Below are positions 46,626 to 57,047 of a DNA stretch of 64,000 nucleotides, piece after piece. The notes beneath the pieces are model-generated. The model ran no database searches. It was not told the origin of the DNA and was given only the letters and a program-made list of their open reading frames with translations. Location of the stretch: contig NZ_QOVG01000003.1 of NCBI RefSeq assembly GCF_010119615.1, positions 62,001 to 126,000 on the forward strand. Direction: 5' to 3'. This stretch comes from Pseudoxanthomonas gei (GTDB taxonomy: Bacteria > Pseudomonadota > Gammaproteobacteria > Xanthomonadales > Xanthomonadaceae). The translations under genes were made by a program, and so were the position numbers. Positions within the stretch are counted from its first letter, which is position 1, and every line of letters starts with the position of its first letter.

Positions 46626-47537
46626 TCAGAAATACCCCTCCAGCTTCTTCTTCTCCATCGATGCGGTCGGATCCTGGTCGATCACCCTGCCCTGGCGTTC
46701 GGAGCTGGTGGTCACCAGCATCTCGGCGATGATCTGCTCCAGGGTTTCGGCATCGGATTCGATCGCGCCGGTCAGCGGGTAGCAGCCCAGCGTGCGGAAG
46801 CGCACCTTCCTCAACTGCGGCACTTCGCCCTCGTACAGCGGCAGGCGTGCGTCGTCGACCAGGATCAGGGCGCCATCACGCTCCACCACCGGGCGTTCGG
46901 CAGCGAAATACAGCGGCACCACCGGAATGCCTTCGCGATAGATGTACAGCCAGATGTCCAGTTCGGTCCAGTTCGACAGCGGGAAGGCGCGCACGCTCTG
47001 GCCCTTGTCGATGCGCGCGTTGTACACGTTCCATAACTCGGGACGCTGCTGCTTGGGGTCCCAGCGATGCTTTTCATTGCGGAACGAGAACACCCGCTCC
47101 TTGGCCCGCGACTTTTCCTCGTCGCGGCGTGCCCCCCCGATAGCCGCGTCGAAGCCGTGCTGGTCCAGCGCCTGTTTCAGGCCCTGGGTCTTCATCACGT
47201 CGGTGTGCACGGTGGCGCCGTGGCTGATCGGCCCGATATCGCGGGCGATGCCGTCGGGATTGATGTGCACGTGCAGTTCGGTGCCGGTCTCTGCCACGCG
47301 GCGGTCGCGGAAGGCGATCATCTCGCCGAACTTCCAGCGCGTGTCCACGTGCAGCAGCGGGATCGGCGGAGGCGCCGGTGCGAAGGCCTTCAGCAGCAGG
47401 TGCAACAGCACCGAGCTGTCCTTGCCCACCGAATACAGCAGCACCGGGTTGCGGAACTCGGCCGCCACTTCCCTGAGGATATGGAGGCTCTCGGCTTCGA
47501 GGCGGTCGAGGTGGGACAGGGAAGGCAGGGAACTCAT
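46626..47537 (-). CDS. cysD: sulfate adenylyltransferase small subunit
   Basis: 303 residues from the ATG at 47537. The ATP-pyrophosphatase-type loop [20 protein letters not shown] (about 31-50), [31 protein letters not shown] and the [12 protein letters not shown] segment are diagnostic of CysD, which forms APS from ATP and sulfate in complex with the CysN GTPase. A TAATCT -10 lies at 47580-47575 on the minus strand. The cysNC start follows after 150 bases occupied by an inverted repeat. Confidence 0.97.
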   Translation of the reverse strand: MSSLPSLSHLDRLEAESLHILREVAAEFRNPVLLYSVGKDSSVLLHLLLKAFAPAPPPIPLLHVDTRWKFGEMIAFRDRRVAETGTELHVHINPDGIARDIGPISHGATVHTDVMKTQGLKQALDQHGFDAAIGGARRDEEKSRAKERVFSFRNEKHRWDPKQQRPELWNVYNARIDKGQSVRAFPLSNWTELDIWLYIYREGIPVVPLYFAAERPVVERDGALILVDDARLPLYEGEVPQLRKVRFRTLGCYPLTGAIESDAETLEQIIAEMLVTTSSERQGRVIDQDPTASMEKKKLEGYF

Positions 47538-47734
47538 CAAGGACCGGGTCGAAGGAGGCGCGGGACGGTGACGAAGATTAGCAGCCGGTCCCCGAAGGCC
47601 GCCGAGTATTCGGCCTGCGGAGGCCCTGGTTGAAATAAGCGCAGGGCATGAAGGCATAACCAGATGTCGTTTCTGCACGCTTTAACGGCTGCCTAACATC
47701 GACCGTCCCCAGATGACCCTCGCGAGTCAAACCC
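47538..47734. promoter_or_regulatory. divergent cysD/cysJ promoter region
   Basis: 197 bases shared by the cysD (minus) and cysJ (plus) starts. It holds a TAATCT -10 for cysD (47580-47575) and a TAACAT -10-like box for cysJ (47694-47699). A CATAACC motif at 47655-47661 recurs in the cysB/cysG gap and is a candidate half-site for the CysB-like regulator. No terminator seen. Confidence 0.5.
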
Positions 47735-49576
47735 ATGACCGCTGCACCGCCGGCGTTGGCCCCCAGTCCCTTGCCCGAAGAGCGCAAGGCGTTGCTGGCA
47801 CGCGTGGTGGAAGGCCTGGACGGCCCCAGCCTGTGGTGGCTGTCCGGCTATGCCGCCGGCCTGGCCCACGCCAGCCCGGCCCCGCAGCCGGGACTCGCGG
47901 TCCTGCCGGGCGGCGCCGCCCAGGCCAGCCAGCGCCTCACCGTGGTCTATGGCAGCCAGACCGGCAACGCGCGCCGGGAAGCGGAAAAGATCGCGGCCGA
48001 AGCCGAAGCCGCCGGCCTCAACGTGCGCCTGCTGCGCGCCGACGCCTATCCGCAGCGCGAACTGGCCGGCGAGCGCCTGCTCTACCTGGTCATCAGCACC
48101 CAGGGCGAAGGCGATCCGCCGGACGACGCCATCGGCCTGGTCGAATTCATTGCGGGCAAGCGCGCGCCCAAGCTGCCCGAACTGAAATACGCGGTGCTGG
48201 GCCTGGGCGATTCCAGCTATGCCGATTTCTGCGGCATCGGCCGCCGCCTGGATGCACGGCTGGCGGAACTCGGCGCCAGTCGCCTGTTCGCCGCCGGCGA
48301 AGCCGACCTGGACATCGACACGGTCGCCCTGCCCTGGCGTGAACAGGCGCTGGTCCAGGCGAGGACCCTGCTGAAGGCGTCTGCGACGCCTTCGGCCACG
48401 GTCACGGCGCTGCGTCCGCATGCGGTGTCGCTGTATTCGCACGACAAGCCGTTCGCCGCCGAACTGCTGCTCAACCAGCGCATCAGCGGCCGGGAGTTCA
48501 AGGGCGTGGGTTTCCTCAAGTACGGTGGCATCGGCAAGGACGTGCGTCATCTGGAACTCTCGCTGCAGGGCTCCGGGCTGCATTACGAGCCCGGCGATGC
48601 GCTGGGCGTGCGCCATCGCAACCCCGGCCTGCTGGTGGAGGGCGTGCTGCAGGCGCTGGAGCTGGACGGCGATGCGTCCGTGCAGGAAAAGAACGAAGCG
48701 CTTCCGCTGCGCGAATGGCTGGCCACACGCAGGGAACTGACCAGGCTGAGCCGTCCCTTCCTGGCCAGCCACGCGGCGCAGTCGCGTTCGGAACAACTCA
48801 ATGACCTGCTGGGTCCGGCGCGCAACGCCGACTTCACCGAACTGCTGGGCAGCCACCAGCTGGTCGACGTATTGCGGCGCTGGCCCGCGCAGTGGGAGCC
48901 GCAGGCGCTGGTGGCCGCACTGCGCCCGCTGGCCCCGCGCCTGTACTCCATCGCCTCCAGCCGCAAGCGGGTGGGCGAGGAAGTGCACCTGACCGTCGAC
49001 GTACTGGATTACCAGGCCTTCGGCCACGCGCATGTGGGCGCGGCCAGCGGTTTCCTGTCCTCGCTGGCAGAGGGCGACCACGCGCCGGTCTATATCGAAG
49101 CCAACGACCGCTTCCGCGTACCGGCCGATGGCAGCCGCGACATGATCATGGTCGGGCCCGGCACCGGGGTGGCGCCGTTCCGCGCCTTCGTGCAGGAACG
49201 CGCCGAGACCGGCGCTTCGGGGCGCAACTGGCTGCTGTTCGGCGCGCGCCACTTCAACACCGATTTCCTTTACCAGAGCGAATGGCAGGACGCGCTGCGC
49301 ACGGGCGAGCTGCATCGCCTGGACCTGGCGTTCTCGCGCGATCAGGCGCAGAAGGTCTACGTGCAGCAGCGCCTGCGCGAACGCGGCCGCGAGGTCTTCG
49401 ACTGGCTGCAGGGCGGCGCGCACTTCTACGTGTGCGGCGCCATCGGCATGGGCAAGGACGTGCACGCGACGCTGCTGCAGATCGTGGCCGAGCAATCCGG
49501 CGTGGATGCCGAAGGCGCCGCCGAGTACCTCGGCAGACTGCAGGCGGAGGGCCGCTACAGCCGCGACGTGTATTGA
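47735..49576 (+). CDS. cysJ: sulfite reductase flavoprotein (alpha) subunit
   Basis: 613 residues: an N-terminal FMN-binding flavodoxin domain ([45 protein letters not shown]), a connecting domain, then the FAD and NADPH domains of the ferredoxin reductase type ([31 protein letters not shown]) and a C-terminal tyrosine-containing tail (GRYSRDVY). It passes electrons from NADPH to CysI. The 49-base gap to cysI suggests one transcript. Confidence 0.97.
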   Translation: MTAAPPALAPSPLPEERKALLARVVEGLDGPSLWWLSGYAAGLAHASPAPQPGLAVLPGGAAQASQRLTVVYGSQTGNARREAEKIAAEAEAAGLNVRLLRADAYPQRELAGERLLYLVISTQGEGDPPDDAIGLVEFIAGKRAPKLPELKYAVLGLGDSSYADFCGIGRRLDARLAELGASRLFAAGEADLDIDTVALPWREQALVQARTLLKASATPSATVTALRPHAVSLYSHDKPFAAELLLNQRISGREFKGVGFLKYGGIGKDVRHLELSLQGSGLHYEPGDALGVRHRNPGLLVEGVLQALELDGDASVQEKNEALPLREWLATRRELTRLSRPFLASHAAQSRSEQLNDLLGPARNADFTELLGSHQLVDVLRRWPAQWEPQALVAALRPLAPRLYSIASSRKRVGEEVHLTVDVLDYQAFGHAHVGAASGFLSSLAEGDHAPVYIEANDRFRVPADGSRDMIMVGPGTGVAPFRAFVQERAETGASGRNWLLFGARHFNTDFLYQSEWQDALRTGELHRLDLAFSRDQAQKVYVQQRLRERGREVFDWLQGGAHFYVCGAIGMGKDVHATLLQIVAEQSGVDAEGAAEYLGRLQAEGRYSRDVY

Positions 49577-49625
49577 ACCGCCGAAGCCCGCTTCTACGAA
49601 AAAACGCCAACGGCTACGCACACCC

Positions 49626-51329
49626 ATGAGCACCCATTCCGTCGAAGACATCAAATCCGAAAGCAGGCGCCTGCGCGGCAGCCTGCTCGACAGCCTGGCC
49701 GATCCGGTCACCGGTTCGCTGCGCGAATCGGACCAGACCCTGATCAAGTACCACGGCAGCTACCAGCAGGACGACCGCGACGTGCGCGACGAGCGCCGCC
49801 GGCAGAAGCTCGAACCCGCCTACCAGTTCATGATCCGCACGCGCACGCCTGGCGGCGTGGTGACGCCGCGGCAATGGCTGCTGCTGGATTCCATCGCCAC
49901 CCGCCATGCCAACCATTCGCTGCGCATCACCACGCGCCAGGCCTTCCAGTTCCACGGCGTGATCAAGCGCGAACTGAAGGCCACCATGCAGGCCATCAAC
50001 GCGACCCTGATCGACACCCTGGCCGCCTGCGGCGACGTCAACCGCAACGTGATGGTGGCGGCCAACCCGCTGCAGTCGGCGGTGCACGCGCAAGTGCAGG
50101 ACTGGGCCGCGAAAGTGTCCCGGCACTTCCTGCCGAACTCGCGCGCCTACTACGAGATCTGGCTGGACGAGGAGCGTGTAGCCGGCAGCGGCGACGAGGA
50201 CGAGCCGATCTACGGCAGCACCTACCTGCCGCGCAAGTTCAAGATCGCCTTCGCGGTGCCGCCCACCAACGACGTGGACGTGTTCGCCAACGACCTGGGT
50301 TTCATCGCGGTGATCGAGCACGGCGAGCTGGCCGGCTTCAATGTCAGCATCGGCGGCGGCATGGGCGCCAGCCATGGCGACGCGGAGACCTACCCGCGCG
50401 TGGCCAACGTGGTCGGCTTCATCACTCCCGACCAGCTGATCGCGGTGGCCACGGCCGTGGTCACCACCCAGCGCGACCTGGGCAACCGCGACGTGCGCAA
50501 GCGCGCGCGCTTCAAGTACACCATCGACGACCACGGGCTGGACACGGTGGTGGCCGAAATCGAACAACGCGCCGGGCTGTCCTTCGCGCCCGCCCGCGCC
50601 TTCGTGTTCGACCACAACGGCGACCGCCTCGGCTGGGTACAGGGCGAAGACGGTCGCTGGCACCTGACCCTCAATCTTTCCGCCGGCCGCATCGCCGACC
50701 GCCCGGGTGCACCACATCTGACCGGGCTGCGCGAGATCGCCAACGTGCACCGCGGGGAGTTCCGCATGACCGGCAACCAGAACCTGGTGATTGCCGGCGT
50801 GCCGGAAGGCGAACGCAAACGCATCGACGCCCTGGTTCATGCGCATGGGCTGGATGCGGGCTTGCGCCTGGGCACGGCGCTGGCACGCGCCGCCATCGCC
50901 TGCGTCGCGTTGCCGACCTGCGGCCTGGCCATGGCCGAGGCCGAGCGCTACCTGCCCGACTTCAGCGCCAGGCTCGAGCCGCTGCTGGAAAAGCATGGCC
51001 TGCGTGACGCGCCGATCCTGCTGCGCATCTCCGGCTGCCCCAACGGCTGCTCTCGCCCGTACCTGGGCGAGATCGCCCTGGTCGGCAAGGCGCCCGGCCG
51101 CTACAACCTGATGCTGGGCGCCGACCATCGCGGCCAGCGGCTCAACACGCTGTACCGCGAGAACATCGCCGAGAACGACATCCTCGACGCGCTCGATCCG
51201 CTGTTCGCACGCTACGCGGGCGAACGCGCGGCCGGCGAAGGCTTCGGCGATTTCCTGCACCGCAGCGGCGTGGTCGCCCTGCCCCCCTACCCGACACACC
51301 GACAGATCCCGCTGGAGCTGCACGCATGA
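49626..51329 (+). CDS. cysI: sulfite reductase hemoprotein (beta) subunit
   Basis: 567 residues; reduces sulfite to sulfide by six electrons at a siroheme coupled to a [4Fe-4S] cluster. The cluster cysteines are seen as C-x5-C (CVALPTCG) and C-x3-C ([17 protein letters not shown]); siroheme-binding arginines lie in [16 protein letters not shown]. The ATG at 49626 is preferred; a longer frame upstream reads the cysJ end. The last four bases overlap the cysH start (ATGA). Confidence 0.97.
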   Translation: MSTHSVEDIKSESRRLRGSLLDSLADPVTGSLRESDQTLIKYHGSYQQDDRDVRDERRRQKLEPAYQFMIRTRTPGGVVTPRQWLLLDSIATRHANHSLRITTRQAFQFHGVIKRELKATMQAINATLIDTLAACGDVNRNVMVAANPLQSAVHAQVQDWAAKVSRHFLPNSRAYYEIWLDEERVAGSGDEDEPIYGSTYLPRKFKIAFAVPPTNDVDVFANDLGFIAVIEHGELAGFNVSIGGGMGASHGDAETYPRVANVVGFITPDQLIAVATAVVTTQRDLGNRDVRKRARFKYTIDDHGLDTVVAEIEQRAGLSFAPARAFVFDHNGDRLGWVQGEDGRWHLTLNLSAGRIADRPGAPHLTGLREIANVHRGEFRMTGNQNLVIAGVPEGERKRIDALVHAHGLDAGLRLGTALARAAIACVALPTCGLAMAEAERYLPDFSARLEPLLEKHGLRDAPILLRISGCPNGCSRPYLGEIALVGKAPGRYNLMLGADHRGQRLNTLYRENIAENDILDALDPLFARYAGERAAGEGFGDFLHRSGVVALPPYPTHRQIPLELHA

Positions 51330-52060
51330 GCGCACCCAATCTCCATCCGTCCCTGGACATCGCCGCCAACGAGCCGGCCTCGCTGGCCGAGCTCAACACG
51401 CTGCTGGAAAGCCGCACCGCCGAAGAACGGGTGGCGTGGGCACTGGAGCACGGGCCGGCCCGCGCCGGGCTTTCCTCCAGCTTCGGTGCGCAGGCCGCGG
51501 TGATGCTGCACATGCTGACCCGCCAGCAACCCGACATCCCGGTGATCCTGATCGACACCGGCTACCTGTTCCCCGAGACGTACCGTTTCGCCGACCAGCT
51601 GCACGAGCGCCTGAAGCTCAACCTGCAGGTGTTCCGTCCCCTCGTCAGCCGCGCCTGGATGGAAGCCCGCCACGGACGCCTGTGGGAACAGGGGGTGGTG
51701 GGCATCGACCAGTACAACGGCCTGCGCAAGGTGGAACCGATGAAGCGCGCCTTGCAGGAACTGGACGTGGGCACCTGGTTCACCGGCCTGCGCCGCAGCC
51801 AGTCCAGCAGCCGCAGCCAGACCCCGGTATTGCAGCAACGCGAGCAGCGGCTGAAGGTGAACCCGATCGTCGACTGGACCGACCGCGACATCTGGGTCTA
51901 TATGAAGAAGCACGAGCTGCCTTACCACCCGCTGTGGGACGAAGGCTATGTTTCCATCGGCGACTTCCACACCACTGCGCGCTGGGAACCGGGCATGAGC
52001 GCCGAGGACACGCGCTACTTCGGGCTCAAGCGCGAGTGCGGGATCCACGTCGAGGTCTGA
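51326..52060 (+). CDS. cysH: phosphoadenosine phosphosulfate reductase
   Basis: 244 residues; reduces PAPS to sulfite with thioredoxin. The phosphosulfate loop and [21 protein letters not shown] are typical, and the catalytic C-terminal cysteine is in RECGIHVEV. No iron-sulfur CC pairs are present, so it is the PAPS-type enzyme, which fits the CysC kinase in CysNC. The ATGA overlap with cysI shows coupled translation. Confidence 0.96.
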   Translation: MSAPNLHPSLDIAANEPASLAELNTLLESRTAEERVAWALEHGPARAGLSSSFGAQAAVMLHMLTRQQPDIPVILIDTGYLFPETYRFADQLHERLKLNLQVFRPLVSRAWMEARHGRLWEQGVVGIDQYNGLRKVEPMKRALQELDVGTWFTGLRRSQSSSRSQTPVLQQREQRLKVNPIVDWTDRDIWVYMKKHELPYHPLWDEGYVSIGDFHTTARWEPGMSAEDTRYFGLKRECGIHVEV

Positions 52061-52120
52061 GCATCGACTTCGGGCATCGAGGCCCGGAGCCCGCCGTCCA
52101 GCGCGGCGCCGACAACCCGC

Positions 52121-53806
52121 CTACTTGCCGCCGCCGCTGCGCCAGATCGAGAGCACCAGCCAGGCCCCGGCAATCGCCGCGCCCACGAAACCCAGCAGTC
52201 CGAACAACGGCAGGCCCAGCAGCGTCGGACCGCCTTCGACCGTCAGGGTGATGGCCGAACCCACGATCAGCGCGGCCAGCACCACGCCCACCGTGAGCCG
52301 GTTGGCCGAGTGGCCGATCTGGGTACTGAACTGCTGCAGGTATTCCAGGTCCAGGTGCAGTTTCAGTTTGTCGCTGCGTGCCGAGCGCAGCAGCCGGCGC
52401 AGGTCGCGCGGCACCGCCGCCAGCATGCCCACGGTGTCGCCGAGCGAGCGCATTCCCTGCCGGGCCAGCATCCGCGGCGCGTACAGCGCACGCATTGCGC
52501 GATGCAGGAACGGCGCCGCCTGGCGGGCCATGTCGAAGTCGGGATCCAGGCTGCGTCCCATGCCTTCCAGGGTGATGCAGACCTTGATCAGCAGCGCCAG
52601 GTCGGCCGGCAGGGCCAGGTGATGGGTCCGCAGCAGGGTGGCGATCTGCAGCAGCATCGCGGCCAGGTCGAGCTGGCCCAGCGGCACCCCGTGGTAACGG
52701 TCGACGAAGGCATCGACGTCCTCGCCGATGCGTTCTTCATTGCCGGCTGCTTCGCCCTCGGTCCAGTCCAGCAGCACGTCGGTGACCCGTTGCGCATCGT
52801 GTTCGACCAGCCCGAACAGCAGCGACACCACCTGCGCGCGCCGCGCCCGCGACAGCCGCCCGACCATGCCGTAGTCGATCAGCGCGATGCGGTTGCCGGG
52901 CAGCACGAAGACATTGCCCGGATGCGGGTCGGCGTGGAAGAAGCCGTCCTCCAGCATCATCTTCAGGATCGCCTGGGCCCCGTCGCGCGCAATGGCGCGC
53001 CGGTCGATGCCGGCGGCGTCCAGCGCGGCCAGGTCGGCCACCGGCAGGCCATCGACGAAGTCCTGCACGTTCATGCGTTCGCTGGTGTAGTGCCAGTACA
53101 CGGCCGGCACCACCAGCTCGTCATGGCCGGCGAAGCTGTCGGCAATGCGCTCGGCATTGCGGCATTCGGCGGCCAGGTCCAGTTCGCGGGTCAGCGAATC
53201 CCGGAACTGCTGGACCATGCCGAGCGGGTGGAACTGGCGCAGCTCGGGGAATTTCTTCTCCAGCACCTGCGCGGCGCGCTGCAGCAGGCGCAGGTCGGCC
53301 TCGACCACCGGCCCGATGCCGGGGCGCCGCACCTTGACCACCACTTCGGTGCCGTCATGCAGGCGCGCGCGATGGACCTGGGCGATGGAAGCGGCCGCCA
53401 GCGGCTCCGGGTCCAGCCACTGGAACTCTTCCTCCGGCACCGCGCCCAGGTCCTCGGCCATCTGTGCGTGGATGGACGCGAACGGCACCGCCGGCACCTG
53501 GTTCTGCAACTTGCCGAATTCGGCGATCCATTCCGGCGCGAACAGGTCCACGCGGGTGGCCAGGAGCTGGCCCAGCTTGACGAAAGCCGGGCCCATTTCC
53601 TCCAGCGCGCGCCGCACCCGTACCGGCGCCGGCAGGGCCACCAGTTCGGTCAGGCGCTCGAGCGGCAGCAGCTTGCCGGCGCGGCCCAGCGCCCCTTCCA
53701 GGCCCATGCGCCGGACCATGTCTCCGAAACCGTAACGGACCAGGATCGCGGCGATTTCCTGCAGCCGCGCCAGGTCGCGGGTGACGGCCAGGTTGTCCCA
53801 GATCAT
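52121..53806 (-). CDS. ABC1/AarF/UbiB-family atypical kinase
   Basis: 561 residues from the ATG at 53806. The family's marks are present: the K-x-G-Q motif ([13 protein letters not shown]), the alanine-rich loop [11 protein letters not shown], the ExD element ([16 protein letters not shown]), the catalytic [16 protein letters not shown] and [11 protein letters not shown], and two C-terminal membrane helices (about 505-555). UbiB proteins support ubiquinone synthesis or lipid-like precursor handling. It is not beside other ubi genes, so ubiB itself versus a paralog is undecided. Confidence 0.9.
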   Translation of the reverse strand: MIWDNLAVTRDLARLQEIAAILVRYGFGDMVRRMGLEGALGRAGKLLPLERLTELVALPAPVRVRRALEEMGPAFVKLGQLLATRVDLFAPEWIAEFGKLQNQVPAVPFASIHAQMAEDLGAVPEEEFQWLDPEPLAAASIAQVHRARLHDGTEVVVKVRRPGIGPVVEADLRLLQRAAQVLEKKFPELRQFHPLGMVQQFRDSLTRELDLAAECRNAERIADSFAGHDELVVPAVYWHYTSERMNVQDFVDGLPVADLAALDAAGIDRRAIARDGAQAILKMMLEDGFFHADPHPGNVFVLPGNRIALIDYGMVGRLSRARRAQVVSLLFGLVEHDAQRVTDVLLDWTEGEAAGNEERIGEDVDAFVDRYHGVPLGQLDLAAMLLQIATLLRTHHLALPADLALLIKVCITLEGMGRSLDPDFDMARQAAPFLHRAMRALYAPRMLARQGMRSLGDTVGMLAAVPRDLRRLLRSARSDKLKLHLDLEYLQQFSTQIGHSANRLTVGVVLAALIVGSAITLTVEGGPTLLGLPLFGLLGFVGAAIAGAWLVLSIWRSGGGK

Positions 53807-53893
53807 CGCGTGCTGTCTCCCAGGGAAGCCTGCCTGCATGATCCTCGCATGCCGCGCCACGCGCCTGCATGCGCCAGGGCGCACCGCAGCCGG

Positions 53894-54352
53894 TCAGGGA
53901 CGCGATATGCGGATGGTTGCGCGCGGTGCAGGCACGGTGTCGCCGCCGGTTTCCAGGGCAAGCAGATGGAACAGGTGGCCGGCATAACTGGCCTCGTAGG
54001 GCAGGCCCATGGCGGCAGGCGCCTGTGAGCCGATCACCAGGGTCGCGGGCGCCAGTCCCGGCTTGCTGACCTGCAGGGTGACCGCCGCATGGCCGGCCCA
54101 GACGCAGGTGACGGTGGCCGGGCAGCGGCTGTCGTTGATTTCGACGAGCTTGACGGCGAGCGATCCGTCGGCGATCACCGCCTGCTGTCCGCGGGCAAGG
54201 ATGACGGTGTGGACGCGGGCGTCGGCCGGTGGCGGTGCGCCGCCGCCGTTGCCGATGGGCGTGGTGGTACAGCCGGCCAGGGCGATGACCAGCACCGCCA
54301 GGGCTGGCAGCCTGGACGCATGGCGGCGGAAAAAGACAGTCAAGCGGCTCAT
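53894..54352 (-). CDS. putative lipoprotein of unknown function
   Basis: 152 residues from the ATG at 54352. A lipobox LIALAGC near residue 28 marks a lipoprotein. The mature part has two further cysteines around RCPATVTCVWAG, reading like a small immunoglobulin-like or beta-sandwich protein (AAVTLQVSKPG, ATLVIGSQAP). A glycine/proline linker follows the lipid anchor. No family recognised. A longer start (31 residues upstream) has no lipobox value and was rejected. Confidence 0.72.
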   Translation of the reverse strand: MSRLTVFFRRHASRLPALAVLVIALAGCTTTPIGNGGGAPPPADARVHTVILARGQQAVIADGSLAVKLVEINDSRCPATVTCVWAGHAAVTLQVSKPGLAPATLVIGSQAPAAMGLPYEASYAGHLFHLLALETGGDTVPAPRATIRISRP

Positions 54353-54506
54353 CGTGGCTCCAGTGGATGGCAATCCGGGCGAGCCTACCGCCGGTGGTGG
54401 GGCCTGGTCGTGAAGCAGGAGCGAGCCCGCCCGGTTGCTGGACATGGGTTAGTGCTGCTGCCTAGCGCTACCGCCAGTCTCCATACGCTGCAGGAAAGGC
54501 CTGCGC

Positions 54507-54800
54507 ATGAGTCGCGCCGGCTCACGGGTGAGGCAAATCTGCTCGTGCATGAGCCGTCGGGACTCAGCGATGAGGCAAATCGGCTCATGCATGAGCCGCC
54601 GGGACTCAGCGATGAGGCAAATCCACTCACGCATGAGCCGCCGGGACTCAGCGACGAGGCAAATTGACTCATGCATGAGCCGCCGCGACTCAGCGATGAG
54701 GCAAATCGGCTCATGCATGAGGCGTCGGGGCTCAGCGTCGAGGCAAATCCACTCATGCATGAGCCGTCGGGACTCGGCGCGGAAATCCGTACGTGTCCCC
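54507..54800. repeat. seven-unit 42-bp tandem repeat
   Basis: Unit starts at 54507, 54549, 54591, 54633, 54675, 54717 and 54759 show an exact 42-base period. Each unit carries GCATGAGCCG, a core GGGACTCAGCGATGAGGC and AAATC(G/C), with a 12-base palindrome CTCATGCATGAG across most junctions. Because 42 is a multiple of three, most reading frames stay open through the array, but no frame resembles a protein. It lies between the lipoprotein and the MFS gene. Confidence 0.92.
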
Positions 54801-54881
54801 TTTCCTTCCGCCTGCATCACGCCTCATCCACCGCCGGCGGGGCCACAATGACGGCCCCCGCTGCCGGTCACCTCGTCCTTC

Positions 54882-56312
54882 GTGAGAAAGGAACGTCTGC
54901 TCCCCCTGATCATCGCGACCGCATTGTTCATCGAGAACATGGATTCCACCGCGATCACCACCTCGCTGCCGATGATCGCAGCGGACCTGGGCGTGGAGCC
55001 GGTGGCGCTGAAGCTGGCCCTGACCACCTACATGCTGGCGCTGGCGGTCTTCATTCCGATCAGCGCCTGGGTCGCCGACCGCTTCGGCGCGCAACGCACC
55101 TTCATGGCCGCTATCGGCGTGTTCCTGCTCGGCTCGCTGGGCTGCGCCGCTTCCGATTCGCTGGCCATGCTGGTGGCCGCGCGCTTCCTGCAGGGCATGG
55201 GCGGCGCGATGATGGTGCCCGTGGGCCGCCTGGTGCTGTTGCGCACCGTGCCCAAGGCGAAACTGGTGCAGGCGCTCAGCTGGCTGACCATTCCCGCGCT
55301 GCTGGGGCCGATGCTGGGGCCGCCGCTGGGCGGCCTGATCACCACCTACAGCCACTGGCGTTACATCTTCCTCATCAACCTCCCGATGGGCCTGCTGGGC
55401 ATCTTCCTGGCGTGGAAATACATTCCGGTGCTGAAGGGCGAAGTGCGCCCGCTGGACTGGCGTGGCTTCCTCCTGTCCGGGCTGGGACTGGCACTGGCCA
55501 TCTTCGGTTTCGCCAGCATCGGCCGGCACCTGGTCAGCACGCCGCTGGCGGTCGCCTGCATGCTGGCGGGTTTTTCGGTGCTGGGCCTGTACGTGCTGCA
55601 TTCGCGCCGCCATCCGCATCCGCTGATCGACCTGGACCTGTTCAAGGTGCCGACCTTCCGCATCAGCGTGCTGGGCGGCTCGCTGTTCCGCATCGGCATC
55701 GGCGCCACCCCGTTCCTGCTGCCGCTGATGCTGCAACTGGGCTTCGGCCTGGATCCGCTGCAGTCCGGCTTGATCACCTTCACCTCGGCCGCCGGCGCCA
55801 TGTTCATGAAGACGGTGGCCGCACGCATCCTCAAGCGCTTCGGCTTCCGTCCGGTGCTGATCACCAATGCGCTGGTGGCCTCGCTGCTGCTGTGCGGTTT
55901 CGGCCTGTTCCGCGCCGACACGCCCTACCCGCTGATGATCGGCGTGCTGCTGGTCAGCGGCTGCTTCCGCTCGCTGCAGTTCACCAGCCTCAATGCGATC
56001 GCCTATGCCGACATCGAGCAGGCGCGCATGGGCCAGGCCAGCAGCCTGGCGGCCGTGGTGCAGCAGGTGTCACTGGCGGTCGGGGTCACCCTGGGCGGTT
56101 ATGCGCTGACGATCGCGAGCGTAGCCACGCAGCAGCCGCTGGATGCGGTGATCAACTTCGGCTTCGCCTTCCTTACCGTGGGCCTGATCTCGGCAAGCTC
56201 GGTGCTGATGATGTGGAAGCTGGTGCCCGGCGCGGGCGCGGAGATGTCCGGCAAGGCCCAGCCCGGCCAGGAAATCAGCGAACCCAAGCCGATCCACAAC
56301 CCGGGAACGTGA
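54882..56312 (+). CDS. MFS drug exporter, DHA2 (EmrB/QacA) type
   Basis: 476 residues and 14 predicted helices. The N-terminal NMDSTAITTSLPMIAADLGV motif, the loop 2-3 motif WVADRFGAQRTF and the LSWLTIPALLGPMLGPPLGG motif C region mark the 14-helix DHA2 drug:H+ antiporters. The start is GTG at 54882; no in-frame ATG exists upstream before a stop. Substrate unknown. A REP pair follows the stop. Confidence 0.9.
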   Translation: MRKERLLPLIIATALFIENMDSTAITTSLPMIAADLGVEPVALKLALTTYMLALAVFIPISAWVADRFGAQRTFMAAIGVFLLGSLGCAASDSLAMLVAARFLQGMGGAMMVPVGRLVLLRTVPKAKLVQALSWLTIPALLGPMLGPPLGGLITTYSHWRYIFLINLPMGLLGIFLAWKYIPVLKGEVRPLDWRGFLLSGLGLALAIFGFASIGRHLVSTPLAVACMLAGFSVLGLYVLHSRRHPHPLIDLDLFKVPTFRISVLGGSLFRIGIGATPFLLPLMLQLGFGLDPLQSGLITFTSAAGAMFMKTVAARILKRFGFRPVLITNALVASLLLCGFGLFRADTPYPLMIGVLLVSGCFRSLQFTSLNAIAYADIEQARMGQASSLAAVVQQVSLAVGVTLGGYALTIASVATQQPLDAVINFGFAFLTVGLISASSVLMMWKLVPGAGAEMSGKAQPGQEISEPKPIHNPGT

Positions 56313-56338
56313 TCGTGTTTTTCCCCGGGGAGAGTCAG

Positions 56339-56445
56339 GTAGCCCGGGTAGAGCGCAGCGGTCTGCAACAGCGAAGCTGGTCAACCCGGGGCTGTTGGCG
56401 GATCATTTCCAAGCCCCGGGTTTCGCTGCGCTCTACCCAGGCTAC
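56339..56445. repeat. inverted repeat with GTAGCCCGGGTAGAGCGCAG arms
   Basis: The left arm (56339-56360) and the right arm (56424-56445) are inverted copies differing at one base, with an inner ACCCGGGGCT/AGCCCCGGGT pair. This kind of GTAGCCCGGGTAGAGCGCAGCG sequence recurs between genes in many proteobacteria. It closes the MFS transcript region. Confidence 0.75.
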
Positions 56446-56502
56446 GTCCGTCAGGCCCGCCACATGGTCAATCGGAACACTCAACCCGCGGCCGGGCCTA
56501 CG

Positions 56503-56901
56503 CTACGAATTCACGATGGCTTTCGACTGCAGCATCGCGCCCATCTTCTGGTGGATCAGGTTGACCGCCTTCAGCGGGCGCAGCATCACCTTGAACTCGG
56601 TGATCAGTCCTTCGTCATTCCACTTGATCATGTCCACGCCGTTGACGGCGATGCCCTCCAGTTCCAGCTCGAACTCGAGCACCGCATCGCGTGCGGATCT
56701 GAGTTCGCGGACATAGCGGAACGTGTCGTTGCCGAATACGGCGATCGCAGCCGCCAGATACATCTTCGTAATGGCCTTGCCCAGCTGCGGCGTATGCACG
56801 ACCGGCGAGTGGAAGACGACGTCGTCGGCAAGCAGTGCATCCAGCTCCTGCACGCTGCGCTCTTTGACAATCCTGTGCCAGGCGTCGATGGGATCGGACA
56901 T
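56503..56901 (-). CDS. SnoaL-like / NTF2-fold protein
   Basis: 132 residues from the ATG at 56901. IDAWHRIVKERSVQELDALLADDVVFHSPV at the N-terminus, plus the matching later strands, is the cone-shaped NTF2-like fold used for small-molecule binding or isomerisation (ketosteroid-isomerase and SnoaL relatives). The remaining alpha/beta pattern (YLAAAIAVF, FELELEGIAVNGVDMIKWND) fits. No catalytic assignment is possible. The longer frame to 56985 covers a repeat and was rejected. Confidence 0.82.
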   Translation of the reverse strand: MSDPIDAWHRIVKERSVQELDALLADDVVFHSPVVHTPQLGKAITKMYLAAAIAVFGNDTFRYVRELRSARDAVLEFELELEGIAVNGVDMIKWNDEGLITEFKVMLRPLKAVNLIHQKMGAMLQSKAIVNS

Positions 56902-56937
56902 GATAGAAAGCCTTTTGTGGCCAACAACAGTTTCAGG

Positions 56938-56955
56938 GCGGGTCTCGACCCGCCT
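56938..56955. repeat. GGCGGGTC palindrome
   Basis: GGCGGGTCTCGACCCGCC, a perfect 8-2-8 palindrome just upstream of the SnoaL-like start. A related GGCGGGTCTACGGGTGCTAC lies at about 57032-57051 at the left edge of the AT-rich island. Confidence 0.55.
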
Positions 56956-57047
56956 TCCGGAATCACCTGCACTGCCTGAAGGCAAGCCTCGCCTTACCGG
57001 TTTTCTTCCAGAATCCCGTCATCTGCCGAAAGGCGGGTCTACGGGTG

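Noticed and set aside
47693-49747. A 684-codon minus-strand frame over cysJ
   Set aside because: Antisense shadow of cysJ in high-GC sequence; cysJ has all its flavin and NADPH motifs.
54507-54800. CRISPR array
   Set aside because: The 42-base units are contiguous repeats with no variable spacers, and no cas gene is in the window.
54089-54851. Coding genes in the 42-bp tandem array
   Set aside because: Several frames are open on both strands only because the period is a multiple of three; none has a start signal or resembles a known protein.
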